From positions 186,001-250,000 of the forward strand of contig NZ_CP014578.1 in the NCBI RefSeq assembly GCF_001634365.1: a stretch of 64,000 nt of DNA, in the 5' to 3' direction. The position numbers were made by a program, and so were the translations under genes. Each line of letters starts with the position of its first letter. Positions within the stretch are counted from its first letter, which is position 1. Under the pieces are notes generated by a model. The model was not told the DNA's origin. It saw only the letters and a list, made by a program, of their open reading frames with translations, and searched no databases. Source of the stretch: Paraburkholderia phytofirmans OLGA172 (GTDB lineage: Bacteria; Pseudomonadota; Gammaproteobacteria; Burkholderiales; Burkholderiaceae). Below are positions 37,143 to 47,069 of the stretch, piece after piece.

Positions 37143-38711
37143 GTGAAGATCTTTTCTATGAAGCCGGGCCATGATGGCGCCATCGCGCTGGTGGATGCTG
37201 CGAGCGGCAAGCTGGAATGGTCGTTCGAACCGGAGAAGGACAGCTTTCCGCGCTACGAGGTGTTCAATCCGTCGCAGTTCGTGTTTGCTGCCGAGCAGCT
37301 TGGCGCGATGCCGGACGTATTTGCCGTGAGTGGCTGGGGCAAGGGCTCGATGGCCGCGAACGCGCCCATCGGTGCCGGCTACTACGGACACGGCAGCGGA
37401 GCGGTCCAACATCACCGCACGACGATGTTCGGCGCGAACGTGAACTATTTCACCAGCAGCCATGAACGCTCGCACATCTGGTGCACGTATGGCCTGTCGC
37501 CTTTCGAGCAGGGCAAGCCGTGCTATGTGCTCGCATGGGAAGGCGCGCTCGGCGACTTCTATCGGGTCGACGAAAAGCTGGACGTGCATCACGTCGGTCG
37601 AGTGATGGTTACGCCGGGCAACAAGTACGCATTTCTGTACGCGCTCGCGGACCCCACGTTCACGCTGCCGAAAGGCAAGCTACGCAACGAGGACCCGGGC
37701 AAACTGATGGCGCTGTGCGCGTACGGGGAATCCGGCGAAATGACGCCCGACGAGCGCGAGATCACCGATTTTCTGCTGAAGCGCGACAGCATCCTCGCGA
37801 CGCTGTCGAAGGACGATCTAAGCGAATCGAAGTATCACAACATCGGTTTGCAGCATCCGGATTTCACCCGGCTCGCGAAGCGTTACTCCGATGAGATCTT
37901 CAACCACTTCTATCAGTACGCAAAAGAGCATCTGACGGATGGCTATCCGCTGTTGATTTCCGGAGGATGCGGGCTCAACTGTGACTGGAACACGATGTGG
38001 CGCAACAGCGGACTGTTCGAGGACGTATTTGTACCGCCGTGTACGAACGACACGGGCTCTGCGATCGGCACCGCGGTCGACGCGATGCGGGAGTTCACGG
38101 GCCGCGCGAAGCTCGAGTGGACCGTCTATAGCGACCGTGCCTTCATTGACGATCAGCCGGACATGCCGGACGTGGACACCTATCCGCTGGATCTGGAGTG
38201 CGTCGCCGGCTTTCTCGCACAGGACAACATCGTCGCTTGGACCCAGGGACGGTGCGAGATCGGCCCGCGCGCACTCGGCAACCGCTCGATTCTCGCCGCG
38301 CCTTTCGCGCGCTCGACATGCGATCGCCTGAACCACATCAAGAAGCGCGAAGGGTTCCGTCCTGTAGCGCCAATCTGCATGGAGGAAGAGGTGTCGCGTC
38401 ATTTCGACTGGGCCGGTCCTTCGCCGCACATGCTGTATTTCCAAAAAGTGCGTAATCGCGAACTAGCTGCGATCACGCACGTCGACGGCACCGCGCGCGT
38501 GCAGACCGTGAACGCGCAGCAGAACCCACGGATGCACGCGCTGCTCACGCAGTTCCGTGCTCAGACCGGCTCGGGCGTGCTGTGCAACACGTCGCTGAAC
38601 TTCAACGGCACTGGTTTCATCAACCGCACGAGCGACCTCTACCAGTACTGCAAAACCACGGGGATCGACGGCTTCGTCTACGACGACCGGTTCTGCGTGA
38701 TCCGCAAGTAA
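37143..38711 (+). CDS. CmcH-type O-carbamoyltransferase
   Basis: A 522-residue second carbamoyltransferase, of the subgroup of 3-hydroxymethylcephem O-carbamoyltransferase (CmcH, about 520 aa) rather than SxtI. It begins FSMKPGHDGAIALVD, with FEPEKDSFPRYE, the metal-site SSHERSHIWCTYG, and CGLNCDWNTMW. The C-terminal domain has GRCEIGPRALGNRSILAAPF, EGFRPVAPICMEEE and CNTSLNFNGTGF. Conserved features are intact. The start is GTG, with AGGACAGGAG before it. It probably carbamoylates a different position or intermediate from its partner. Confidence 0.9.
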   Translation: MKIFSMKPGHDGAIALVDAASGKLEWSFEPEKDSFPRYEVFNPSQFVFAAEQLGAMPDVFAVSGWGKGSMAANAPIGAGYYGHGSGAVQHHRTTMFGANVNYFTSSHERSHIWCTYGLSPFEQGKPCYVLAWEGALGDFYRVDEKLDVHHVGRVMVTPGNKYAFLYALADPTFTLPKGKLRNEDPGKLMALCAYGESGEMTPDEREITDFLLKRDSILATLSKDDLSESKYHNIGLQHPDFTRLAKRYSDEIFNHFYQYAKEHLTDGYPLLISGGCGLNCDWNTMWRNSGLFEDVFVPPCTNDTGSAIGTAVDAMREFTGRAKLEWTVYSDRAFIDDQPDMPDVDTYPLDLECVAGFLAQDNIVAWTQGRCEIGPRALGNRSILAAPFARSTCDRLNHIKKREGFRPVAPICMEEEVSRHFDWAGPSPHMLYFQKVRNRELAAITHVDGTARVQTVNAQQNPRMHALLTQFRAQTGSGVLCNTSLNFNGTGFINRTSDLYQYCKTTGIDGFVYDDRFCVIRK

Positions 38712-38782
38712 GCTCCCACCGGGCCGCCAGAGGGTCGCCCGCCGAATTCCCGAATCGTATACCCCTGAGACATTCCGCAACC

Positions 38783-40132
38783 ATGACCAAGAAGATTCTC
38801 TACGTCTATGCGCCGGCTGGGCCGCCGCTCGATTACTTCTTCCCGAAAGTCGCGAGCCGCGGCGACGTGCACACCTGCATCGTCAGCAAGCCATCCGCCT
38901 ACAACCTCGAGATTCTGTGCAAGCACAGCACCACGCTGCACGATTTCAGTGGGCTGCGGCCGGACGACGGTTTCGCGCGTGTCGCCGAAATCGCGCATGC
39001 ACTGAAGCCGGACGTCGTGTTCACGTTTTCCGAGTTCCTGCTGAAGTCCGTGTCGGAGCTCGCGGCGCAGTTGGGCGTGCGCGGCGTAGGCCCGAATATC
39101 GACCTCGCGCGCAACAAAATACTGATGCGCAAGCGCTGGCAGGAAGCGGGCGTGCCGCAGCCGGCGTTCCGCGCGATCCGGCGGCGCGACGATCTGCATC
39201 GGGTCGCGGAATTGCGCTTCCCGGTGCTCGTCAAGCTCGCCTATGGCGCAGGTTCGATCGGCCAGCAGATCATCCACGGCATGCATGAACTCGACAGCGC
39301 CGTCGCGCGTCTGCTAGAGGCCACCGAGGCGGCGCGTCGCGCCGGAAAGCATGAGTTCTCGGAGCAGTCTGGCTTTCCGCAACTGGTCGCGGAGGAGATC
39401 ATCGAGTCGACTACCGAGTCGTGGTACGCCGAGGACGGATACGGCGATTATCTGAGCGTCGAGGGGCTGGTGCGCGACGGCGAGTATTTCCCGCTTGCGA
39501 TGACGGGCCGTCTGCGCACCATCGAGCCGTTCACCGAACTGGGCAACGTAGCGCCGTGTGTGCTGAGTCGCGAGAAGAAGGAGCAGATCGTCGCGCTGGT
39601 CCGGACTGCGATCGATGCGCTCGGTTTCGAGAACTGCGCGACGCACACCGAGATGAAGCTGATGGCGAACGGCGGCGTGTCGTTCCTCGAAACTGCTGCG
39701 CGGATGGGCGGCGTCGCGATCGCAAAGGAAGTGGCTGAGGTGTTCGGCATCGACTACATCAACCTGTTCCTCGATGTGATGCTTGGCGAGCGGGCGCCGA
39801 TTCCTTCGTTCGAGCAGAACCCGCCGCGCTGCGCGGCGGCGTCAGTGGCGCTGGTCGGCTGCGACAGCAATGGCACCCCGTGGCGTGGCGCGAAGACCTT
39901 TGAGCCAGCACAGGTGGACTGGCGCGCGCTCGTCGACGAGCGCGCCAACGTGGGGATAGAAGCCGCTCAGTCGGTGGAACCGGGCAGCCGCATGATGCCC
40001 TACGACGGTGCAGGCGGATTGCTGAACTATGCCGGGCAGGCGTTCCTCGTCAGCGCCACGCCGGCCGATCTGAAGCGTGCGGCCTATAGCCTGATCGACG
40101 GGCTCGAGGCGCGTTTGCCCGACCACGCGTGA
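38783..40132 (+). CDS. ATP-grasp carboxylate-amine ligase
   Basis: A 449-residue ATP-grasp enzyme expected to activate a carboxylate as acyl phosphate and join it to an amine. A Rossmann-like N-terminus (KILYVYAPAGPPLDYF) is followed by LARNKILMRKRWQEAGVPQP, the ATP-binding lysine in FPVLVKLAYGAGSIG, QLVAEEIIES, and the metal-binding THTEMKLMANGG and FLETAARMGG. These are typical of dipeptide and amino-acid ligases in natural-product clusters. The start at 38783 matches the family N-terminus; the frame extends upstream without similarity. Substrates unknown. Confidence 0.87.
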   Translation: MTKKILYVYAPAGPPLDYFFPKVASRGDVHTCIVSKPSAYNLEILCKHSTTLHDFSGLRPDDGFARVAEIAHALKPDVVFTFSEFLLKSVSELAAQLGVRGVGPNIDLARNKILMRKRWQEAGVPQPAFRAIRRRDDLHRVAELRFPVLVKLAYGAGSIGQQIIHGMHELDSAVARLLEATEAARRAGKHEFSEQSGFPQLVAEEIIESTTESWYAEDGYGDYLSVEGLVRDGEYFPLAMTGRLRTIEPFTELGNVAPCVLSREKKEQIVALVRTAIDALGFENCATHTEMKLMANGGVSFLETAARMGGVAIAKEVAEVFGIDYINLFLDVMLGERAPIPSFEQNPPRCAAASVALVGCDSNGTPWRGAKTFEPAQVDWRALVDERANVGIEAAQSVEPGSRMMPYDGAGGLLNYAGQAFLVSATPADLKRAAYSLIDGLEARLPDHA

Positions 40133-40155
40133 GCACCGAGCGGAGACTGCACACA

Positions 40156-41358
40156 ATGAACCCGACCCCCCCGAGAGTCAGCCTGCTGCTCTGGATTGTC
40201 AATCTTTCGTCCATCGCGGCGAGCGTCTTCAGTTATGTCTATCTGTCGTACAGTGCGTATCAGAAGACCGGCTCGATGTTGCTGTCCGAGGCGGTTCTGC
40301 TGGCGCCGATGGTGATTCCGGTCTTGCTGTGCTTTGTCATCAACGCGGCGGCTGGCCGGCGCTCGCCGAAGGCTATCCTCGTCTGGTTCAATTTCGCGGG
40401 CATGCTGGTCGCGGCGGCGACCTACGCGCTGGTCGACCGCTTTGTCGCTGCGGCGGTTGCCGGCACGCTGGTGATCGGTTTCCTTGATGCGACGCAGCGG
40501 ATCGCGCGAACCGTCGCGATCAAACGCTATTTCTCGAACGACGACATTCGCTATGCGTTACCGATCACGCTGACCGCGCAGTTCATCGCCGGCGCGATTG
40601 CGGGTGTCGCGTTGTCGTTGTACAAGAGCGAGATCACGTCGACGATGGCCGGAGCGATCACGATCGCGGCATACGGTCTAGGCACACTGGCAGCGGTGTT
40701 GCTGCCCCGCGCGCCGGCCCAGCCCGCCCCCGCCGCGTCGGCCGGCGCTTTCGGCACGCTCGTGCAAGTGCTGCGGACTTCGCCCGCGTTGCAGCGTCAC
40801 TTTATCGCGTTCATCCTGCTGGTGTCGGTCTACCAGGGTTTCTTCAACGTGTCGCGGGTGACGCTGCCAATCTCGGTGCTTGGCCTGTCGCAGACCCATG
40901 TCGGCTATCTGCAGATTATCAGCGCGACGTCAGCTCTGATCGCTGCATTGATGTTTGCGTTTGCGAGCCGGCGTGGCGTCACGCTCGGCAAGGTGGCCAT
41001 GTTCGCGATGAACGTGATCTGTCTCGGCGCGATGGCGGGATCGGCGGCGTTCCGGGACGTGACGGTCAGCTACACACTCTACTTCGTCTACATGTTTTTC
41101 TGGGAGGTGCTGTTCTTCAAGCATCAGGCGGACGTCGTCGCGGCGACACCGCCCGAGCATATGGCGCTCGTCGCTACGTTCCAGTATGCGAGCGTCTATC
41201 TTGGGATGATCGTCGCTGGATTCGCGGGCAGCTGGGTCGCGCAGGGGTACGGTCTGTTCGTCGCAGCGCTCGCGTTCGTCGTGTTCTACGTGGCGAGCAT
41301 GACATGGAACGCCATGCGAGACATCAGCGCTGTGCGCGAATCGGCTTATGGCCGCTGA
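40156..41358 (+). CDS. MFS transporter
   Basis: A 400-residue protein with about twelve hydrophobic helices and a short central loop (near residue 185-205, rich in Pro/Ala). Features such as SYVYLSYSAYQKTGSM and VPVLL-type helices place it with the major facilitator superfamily, probably exporting the cluster product or serving immunity. I chose ATG 40156, with CGGAGA upstream. A GTG at 40129 overlapping the ATP-grasp stop (GTGA) is a possible coupled start. Confidence 0.85.
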   Translation: MNPTPPRVSLLLWIVNLSSIAASVFSYVYLSYSAYQKTGSMLLSEAVLLAPMVIPVLLCFVINAAAGRRSPKAILVWFNFAGMLVAAATYALVDRFVAAAVAGTLVIGFLDATQRIARTVAIKRYFSNDDIRYALPITLTAQFIAGAIAGVALSLYKSEITSTMAGAITIAAYGLGTLAAVLLPRAPAQPAPAASAGAFGTLVQVLRTSPALQRHFIAFILLVSVYQGFFNVSRVTLPISVLGLSQTHVGYLQIISATSALIAALMFAFASRRGVTLGKVAMFAMNVICLGAMAGSAAFRDVTVSYTLYFVYMFFWEVLFFKHQADVVAATPPEHMALVATFQYASVYLGMIVAGFAGSWVAQGYGLFVAALAFVVFYVASMTWNAMRDISAVRESAYGR

Positions 41359-41433
41359 AACAGACCTCCATCGTTCGGTTCAGGCCGGCGTTGCCGGAGA
41401 CATCGCTGCATGTCCATTACCAGGTGAAACACC

Positions 41434-42189
41434 ATGAATAAAGCTATGCCGCTGGTCATGATCCACGGCCTGTTCGGGTCACAAAGCTTCTATGCACCGA
41501 GCCGGCGCATTGTCGCCGTCGATGTTCATACACCCGATCTGATCGGCTACGGCGCGCTGAAAGACAGCGCGGTTGAGCCGATCACGCTGGCCGGCCAAGC
41601 GGCGCATGTGATCCGCTATGTGCACGAGCACGTCGGCGCACCGAGCATCCTGCTCGGACACAGTGTCGGCGGCGCGGTCGCGATGCTCGCCGCCGCGTCC
41701 GCGCCCGACCTTGTGTGCGGGGTGATTAATGTCGAAGGCAATTTCACGCTCGACGACGCATTCTGGTGCCGGAAAATCGCCGGTCTCGACGCCGCCGCGT
41801 GGCAAGCGGAGCACATGCGCCTCGTCGCCGATCCGGAGGGCTGGCTGAAGAACGGTGGTATTGCCGTCACGCCGCAGCGTCTCGAGTGGGCGCGCACCGC
41901 ACTCGCGAACCAACCGCGCGAAACGATTCAGGCGATGGCGCGCGCGGTGGTGGCGGAAACCGGCGCACCCGATTTCCTTTCGCACATTCGCATGGTCGTC
42001 GAACGGGGCACTCCCCTCTTCATGCTCGCCGGCGAACGGTCGGCGTCCGGATGGGACGCGCCGGACTGGGCGCGCGCTGCGGCGCGCTCCTACGTGGTCC
42101 AGCCGGATGTCGGCCACATGATGATGCTCGAGGAGCCCGATGGGTTTTGCCGGATCGTCGGCGGGATGGTCGCCCAGATCGCGGCCTGA
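41434..42189 (+). CDS. Alpha/beta hydrolase
   Basis: A 251-residue alpha/beta hydrolase. VMIHGLFGSQ supplies the oxyanion region, LGHSVGGAV the nucleophile S77, and DVGHMMMLEEP the histidine H228. No signal peptide. It is last in the cluster, 75 bp after the transporter, and is followed by a terminator. It could be a tailoring esterase, thioesterase, cyclising enzyme or self-resistance hydrolase; sequence alone does not decide. Confidence 0.85.
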   Translation: MNKAMPLVMIHGLFGSQSFYAPSRRIVAVDVHTPDLIGYGALKDSAVEPITLAGQAAHVIRYVHEHVGAPSILLGHSVGGAVAMLAAASAPDLVCGVINVEGNFTLDDAFWCRKIAGLDAAAWQAEHMRLVADPEGWLKNGGIAVTPQRLEWARTALANQPRETIQAMARAVVAETGAPDFLSHIRMVVERGTPLFMLAGERSASGWDAPDWARAAARSYVVQPDVGHMMMLEEPDGFCRIVGGMVAQIAA

Positions 42190-42230
42190 CCGGTGGCGTC
42201 ATGTCACGAAGTTAATCTTTGCTTGGAAGT

Positions 42231-42266
42231 AAAAAGGCCACCTCCGAAACGAGGTGACCTTTTTTA
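42231..42266. terminator. Terminator at the end of the accessory cluster, opposing bioB
   Basis: AAGGCCACCTC and GAGGTGACCTT pair with one mismatch around CGAAAC, with A-tract left and T-tract right, so it can act in both directions. It separates the last cluster gene from the convergent bioB. Confidence 0.88.
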
Positions 42267-42307
42267 TTGCGCGCGTTTCATCACGCGTGCCGGGTACGCG
42301 TCGCTTT

Positions 42308-43393
42308 TTAGTTCGGCGCAGCGTGCTTGTCACAGCCGTGCTCGCAGCCGCTCTGATCCAGCGGCATCTGCTGCGCCGCTTCCGCGCGAATGCCGAGGCG
42401 TTCGAGCAGCTTGCGGTCCGCTTCGGCTTGCGGATTACTGGTGGTCAGCAACTGGTCGCCGTAGAAAATCGAGTTTGCGCCAGCCAGGAAACACAGCGCC
42501 TGCAACGCTTCGTCCATCTGCTCGCGGCCGGCCGACAGACGCACCATCGCGCGCGGCATCGTGATGCGTGCAACCGCAATCGTACGGACGAATTCGAACG
42601 GATCGATCGCTTCGGTGCCGGTCAGCGGCGTGCCTTCTACCTGCACCAGGTTGTTGATGGGCACCGATTCCGGATACGGCTCCATGTTCGCCAGTTGCGC
42701 GATCAGGCCGGCGCGCTCACGGCGCGATTCGCCCAGACCGACAATCCCGCCGCAGCATACGTTGATGCCCGCATCGCGCACGCGTTCCAGGGTGTCGAGA
42801 CGGTCCTGATACGTGCGCGTCGAAATGATCTGGCCATAGAACTCCGGCGACGTATCGAGGTTGTGGTTGTAGTAATCGAGGCCCGCTTCGCGCAGACCTT
42901 GCGCCTGATGCGTTTCCAGCATGCCGAGCGTCACGCAGGTTTCGAGACCCATCGCCTTCACGCCGCGGATCATGTCCTTGATCGGCTCGAGGTGGCGGTC
43001 CTTCGGATTGCGCCACGCCGCTCCCATGCAAAAGCGCGTCGCGCCGTTTTCCTTGGCGACCTTGGCGGCGGCCAATACTTCATCGACCGGCATCAGCTTG
43101 TCGGCCTGCAGGCCCGTGTCGTGATGCACCGACTGCGGACAGTACGCGCAATCTTCTTCACAGCCGCCGGTCTTGATCGACAGCAGCGTCGACAGTTGCA
43201 CCGTGTTCGCGTCGAAGTGTTCGCGGTGGGTTTGCTGCGCGCGGAACATCAGGTCGTTGAACGGCAGTTCGTACAACGCGACGATGTCGGCGACGCGCCA
43301 TTTGGCCACCGGCTTGGCGCCTGCGGCGGCGTTGTTGGCGTGGTTCGAGGCGGCCGCGTCGGCTGGCGTCGGAGCGATGTTCAATTGCGTCAT
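42308..43393 (-). CDS. bioB: Biotin synthase
   Basis: A 361-residue radical-SAM enzyme inserting sulfur into dethiobiotin. CEEDCAYC is the CxxxCxxC motif for the SAM-bound [4Fe-4S] cluster; other conserved parts are [40 protein letters not shown] and [16 protein letters not shown]. It ends in a Cys/His-containing tail, [10 protein letters not shown] prefer ATG 43393 ([10 protein letters not shown]), which has GAGG upstream, over 43408. It is last in the bioA-F-D-B operon. A damaged copy is at 30071-30812. Confidence 0.97.
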   Translation of the reverse strand: MTQLNIAPTPADAAASNHANNAAAGAKPVAKWRVADIVALYELPFNDLMFRAQQTHREHFDANTVQLSTLLSIKTGGCEEDCAYCPQSVHHDTGLQADKLMPVDEVLAAAKVAKENGATRFCMGAAWRNPKDRHLEPIKDMIRGVKAMGLETCVTLGMLETHQAQGLREAGLDYYNHNLDTSPEFYGQIISTRTYQDRLDTLERVRDAGINVCCGGIVGLGESRRERAGLIAQLANMEPYPESVPINNLVQVEGTPLTGTEAIDPFEFVRTIAVARITMPRAMVRLSAGREQMDEALQALCFLAGANSIFYGDQLLTTSNPQAEADRKLLERLGIRAEAAQQMPLDQSGCEHGCDKHAAPN

Positions 43394-43427
43394 GTCGTCA
43401 ATCCTCATGGATGGATGTAATGGGTTT

Positions 43428-44147
43428 TCAGCGCTGCGCGTGGCGCAGCGTCTGCAGGAGTCGGTTGATGTTGAGTTGATCCGCCGCGAGCTCGGGCGAA
43501 GCCGGGTTCAAATGCGGCACGATGCCGAGCAAGGGCGCGTCGTATTCGCGCGCGAGATGCTCTCGAATCGAGGCGATGTTTTCATCGGGGAACGTCATGT
43601 CCGGATCGACGCGATTCGCCACCCAGCCGGCAAGCGTCAGCCCTCGCGCGGCGATCGCTTCGGCGGTGAGTAACGCGTGACTGATGCAACCGAGACGCAT
43701 GCCAACCACCAGCACGACCGGCAGTTTCAGCGCGACGGCGAGATCGGCCGTGTCTTGCGTGGTGGTCAGCGGCACGCGAAAACCGCCGACCCCTTCGACC
43801 ACGACGATCTCCGCTTGCTGCAAAGCCTGCGCATGACAATCGACGATGTGGTCGATATCGAACGTTACGTTTTCCAGCGCGGCGACGATATGCGGCGCGG
43901 CGGGTTCTTTCAGCAGGTACGGCGTGCGAATCGCCGGCGGCAGCAGGACGCTCGACGCGGCGTCGAGTTGATCCGCGTCTTCGTTATGCAACACGCCGTT
44001 CACTTCGAACGCGCCCGCGGCGATCGGCTTCATCGCGGCGGCTTGCAGGCCTTCGCGAACGAAGCCACGCAGAAGCGCTGCGGACACGAACGTCTTGCCG
44101 ATTTCCGTATCGGTGCCGGTGACGAATAGCGACAGCGCCCGACTCAT
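43428..44147 (-). CDS. bioD: Dethiobiotin synthetase
   Basis: A 239-residue ATP-dependent carboxylase forming the ureido ring of dethiobiotin. The N-terminal [16 protein letters not shown] is the P-loop; [23 protein letters not shown] and [13 protein letters not shown] are family blocks. The ATG at 44147 overlaps the bioF stop (ATGA), giving translational coupling. Confidence 0.96.
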   Translation of the reverse strand: MSRALSLFVTGTDTEIGKTFVSAALLRGFVREGLQAAAMKPIAAGAFEVNGVLHNEDADQLDAASSVLLPPAIRTPYLLKEPAAPHIVAALENVTFDIDHIVDCHAQALQQAEIVVVEGVGGFRVPLTTTQDTADLAVALKLPVVLVVGMRLGCISHALLTAEAIAARGLTLAGWVANRVDPDMTFPDENIASIREHLAREYDAPLLGIVPHLNPASPELAADQLNINRLLQTLRHAQR

Positions 44148-45328
44148 GCCGCCTTCGCCCCGAGTTGTTGCAAGCCCGCTTCGAGCCGGTCCAGATCCGC
44201 TTGCGCATGCGCGGCGGAAAGCGAAATGCGCAGCCGCGACGTACCCGCGGGCACGGTCGGCGGACGGATAGCCGGCACCCAGAGACCCGCGCGATCGAGC
44301 GTGGCCGCGATATCGAGCGTGGCCTCGTTCGAGCCGATGATCAGCGGCTGCACGGCGGTGTGTGAATCGACCGGCAGCCACGGCGTGGCTTTTAGCATCG
44401 CGCGCGTGCGTTCGATCAGTTGCTGGAGATGGGCGCGCCGCGCGTCACCTTCTTCGCCGCCGATGATCCGCAGACTCGCCGACACCGCATGCGCCGCAGC
44501 GGGCGCCGAAGCGGTCGTGAAGATATACGGCCGGGCGCGCTGCACGAGCCATTCGATCACGGTTTCATGCGCGACGACGAATGCGCCCGATACACCCGCC
44601 GCCTTACCGAGCGTGCCGATCGAAATCAGGTTCGGCGAGCGCAATGCGGCTTCTGCAACTGCGCCGCGGCCTTGCGGACCGAGCACGCCGAAACCGTGCG
44701 CATCGTCGACGATCAGCCATGCGCCATGCCGTTCCGCGAGTTCGAGCAAACGCGCGAGAGGCGCGATATCGCCGTCCATGCTGAACACGGTATCGGAGAC
44801 GATGACTTTGACCTCGGCGTTCGACGCGTCGAGCATCGCGCTCAAGGCTTCCATATCGCAGTGCGGATAGATCTGCACGTCGGCTCGCGACAGGCGCGCA
44901 CCGTCGATCAGCGACGCGTGATTCAGCGCATCGGAGAAGAGCGTCGTGCCGCGGCCCGCGAGCGCGGTGAGCGTCGCGAGATTCGCCATGTAGCCGGTGC
45001 TGAAGTAGAGCGCCCGTGCATTGTCGACGAAGCCACCGACGAATTCGGCCAGATCGTCTTCGAGCTGTGCATGCGCGCGCGAGTGGCCGCCGAGCAGATG
45101 CGAACCGCCGCTGCCCGCGCCATAACGCTGCGCGCCTTCGGCGATCGCCGCGATCAGTTGCGGATGCGCGGCGAGACCGAGATAGTCGTTACTGGCGAAG
45201 CCGATGATTGCGCGGCCGTCGACCGTCATGTGCGCGGCGCACGGCGTGTCGGCAGTACGGCGACGACGGCGCAGACCGCGCTCGTCGATGTCCTTGAGGC
45301 CTTCGGTGAGGGTGTCGAGCAGGTGCAT
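44144..45328 (-). CDS. bioF: 8-amino-7-oxononanoate synthase
   Basis: A 394-residue PLP enzyme condensing pimeloyl thioester with L-alanine. [47 protein letters not shown] and [15 protein letters not shown] (PLP lysine) are diagnostic. Its ATG overlaps the bioA stop by one base (TAATG). Confidence 0.97.
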   Translation of the reverse strand: MHLLDTLTEGLKDIDERGLRRRRRTADTPCAAHMTVDGRAIIGFASNDYLGLAAHPQLIAAIAEGAQRYGAGSGGSHLLGGHSRAHAQLEDDLAEFVGGFVDNARALYFSTGYMANLATLTALAGRGTTLFSDALNHASLIDGARLSRADVQIYPHCDMEALSAMLDASNAEVKVIVSDTVFSMDGDIAPLARLLELAERHGAWLIVDDAHGFGVLGPQGRGAVAEAALRSPNLISIGTLGKAAGVSGAFVVAHETVIEWLVQRARPYIFTTASAPAAAHAVSASLRIIGGEEGDARRAHLQQLIERTRAMLKATPWLPVDSHTAVQPLIIGSNEATLDIAATLDRAGLWVPAIRPPTVPAGTSRLRISLSAAHAQADLDRLEAGLQQLGAKAA

Positions 45329-46710
45329 TAGCGGGTCTCCGCGAGCGTTGCTTCGAAGGTTTCGCGCGTGCGCGAGGCAAGCAGCGCGATTTCTTCGTCG
45401 TCCAGGATGTAGGGGGGCATCAGATACACCGTCGTCGAAATCGGACGCAGCAACAGTTCACGCTGCAACGCGTTTTCGAAGAAGCGGCGCGAAAATGTTT
45501 TGGCTTGCTGAGCGTCGTCGATCACTGCGTCGAATGCGAAGATCGTGCCGCACTGACGTAGATTGCGCACCTGCTTGTGCTCGGCGAGCGGCGCGAGTGC
45601 GGCCTTCAGCTTTGCGGATTTTTGCGCGTTGACGGCGAGTACGTTGTCGCTTGCGAAGAGATCGAGCGTGGCGAGCGCCGCGCGGCATGCGAGCGGATTG
45701 CCCGTGTACGAATGCGAGTGCAGGAAGCCGCGCGCGATATCGTCGTGATAGAAGGCCTCAAAAATTTCATCGCGCGACAGCACGATCGAGAGCGGCAGAT
45801 AGCCGCCGCTGATCCCTTTCGACAGACACAGGAAGTCCGGCCAGATGCCGGCTTGTTCGCACGCGAAGAAGGTGCCGGTGCGTCCGCAACCGACTGCGAT
45901 TTCATCGGCGATCAGATGCACGCCGTACTGATCGCACAGCGCACGCAGGCCGGCGATATACGACGGATCGTGCATTGCCATGCCGGCCGCGCATTGCACC
46001 AGCGGCTCGACGATCAGCGCGGCGATTTTCGTGGCGCGCGCTTCGAACAGCGAGCGAACCTGATCGAGCGCGTGGCGTGCGACGTCGGCTGCTGTTTCGC
46101 CGGCTTGCGCGAGCCGAGCATCGGGCGATGCGACGACATGCGCGTGGCGGATCAGCGGGTCGTAGGCATCTTTGAAGAGCGCGACATCGGTGACGCCGAG
46201 CGCGCCGATGGTTTCGCCGTGATAGCTGTTGGCGATGCAGACGAATTCCTGCTTGTCGGCGAAGCCGCGATTGCGCCACGAGTGGAAGCTCATCTTCAGC
46301 GCGATTTCAACGGCGGATGCACCATCGGATGCGAAGAACGCGTGGCCGAGCGTGTTGCCGGTGAGGGCGCTGAGGCGCTCCGCGAGTTCGATGGCGGGCT
46401 CGTGCGTGCAGCCGGCGAGCATCGCGTGTTCGAGCGTATCGAGCTGGTCTTTCAGTGCCGTGTTGATGCGGGGGTTGGCGTGGCCGAACAGGTTGACCCA
46501 CCAGGAGCTGATCGCGTCCAGATAGCGGTTGTTCGCGCGGTCATAGAGCCACGCGCCTTGACCGCGCGCGACCGACACGAGGGGCAGGCGCTCGTGGTGC
46601 TTCATCTGGGTGCAGGGGTGCCAGACGGCACGCAGGCTGCGGGTGATCCAGTCTTCAGGGGATGCTGACTTTTCCAAAGGGTGCTCCGGGGTGCTTTTTT
46701 GCCGTTGCAC
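45328..46710 (-). CDS. bioA: Adenosylmethionine-8-amino-7-oxononanoate aminotransferase
   Basis: A 460-residue class-III aminotransferase making 7,8-diaminononanoate with SAM as amino donor. Diagnostic parts are [49 protein letters not shown] and [15 protein letters not shown] (PLP lysine). The frame starts at a GTG at 46710; a TTG eleven codons later ([10 protein letters not shown]) with GGAG six bases upstream is an alternative, so the start is uncertain. First gene of the biotin operon. Confidence 0.96.
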   Translation of the reverse strand: MQRQKSTPEHPLEKSASPEDWITRSLRAVWHPCTQMKHHERLPLVSVARGQGAWLYDRANNRYLDAISSWWVNLFGHANPRINTALKDQLDTLEHAMLAGCTHEPAIELAERLSALTGNTLGHAFFASDGASAVEIALKMSFHSWRNRGFADKQEFVCIANSYHGETIGALGVTDVALFKDAYDPLIRHAHVVASPDARLAQAGETAADVARHALDQVRSLFEARATKIAALIVEPLVQCAAGMAMHDPSYIAGLRALCDQYGVHLIADEIAVGCGRTGTFFACEQAGIWPDFLCLSKGISGGYLPLSIVLSRDEIFEAFYHDDIARGFLHSHSYTGNPLACRAALATLDLFASDNVLAVNAQKSAKLKAALAPLAEHKQVRNLRQCGTIFAFDAVIDDAQQAKTFSRRFFENALQRELLLRPISTTVYLMPPYILDDEEIALLASRTRETFEATLAETR

Positions 46711-47069
46711 GGCTGGCTTTTTTAGGGCCCTTTCATTCGTGGTGCGGGTTTTTCTTTGCGCTGCGCGCGGCCTTGAAATGGCGTGCGGGGTCGAGATTAG
46801 CGGTTTATTTCGTGCTGTGCACTAGGGGCGAGAGTTGGGTTTTTGCCTGCGGCGCTGGGGTTTGGTGCTGTTGGATGCAGGTGGTTTAAGTTTCGTTCTG
46901 AAGGTTGCTAATCGGCGGAGTTGGCGACGACAAAGTAGTTGGACCTTATGGGCGGGAATTGGGGGTTTAAGGTGGGGTTTGCCTCCGGCGGTGTGTGGTT
47001 TGGGGTTTTTGCCTGCTCGGCGGGATTTGTCTGGGGTTTTGTGGTGGTGGCCTTTTCTTGATCTGTTTG
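46711..47069. other. G/T-rich low-complexity region upstream of bioA
   Basis: About 360 bp with recurring GGGGTTTTTGCCTGC-like phrases, a strong G/T strand bias and no convincing frame. The bioA promoter should lie at its left end; no BirA-like site was recognised. Confidence 0.5.

Larger units (their letters stand above)
30813..42189. other. Accessory biosynthetic insert bounded by the two bioB copies
   Basis: About 11.4 kb between direct repeats of bioB. Nine plus-strand genes encode an HDO-like protein, two carbamoyltransferases, two small proteins, an SGNH hydrolase, an ATP-grasp ligase, an MFS transporter and an alpha/beta hydrolase. They are closely spaced, on one strand, opposite to the flanking biotin genes, and end at a terminator (42231-42266). 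No integrase, transposase or tRNA gene is visible, so entry by recombination through bioB homology is the simplest model. Confidence 0.75.
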
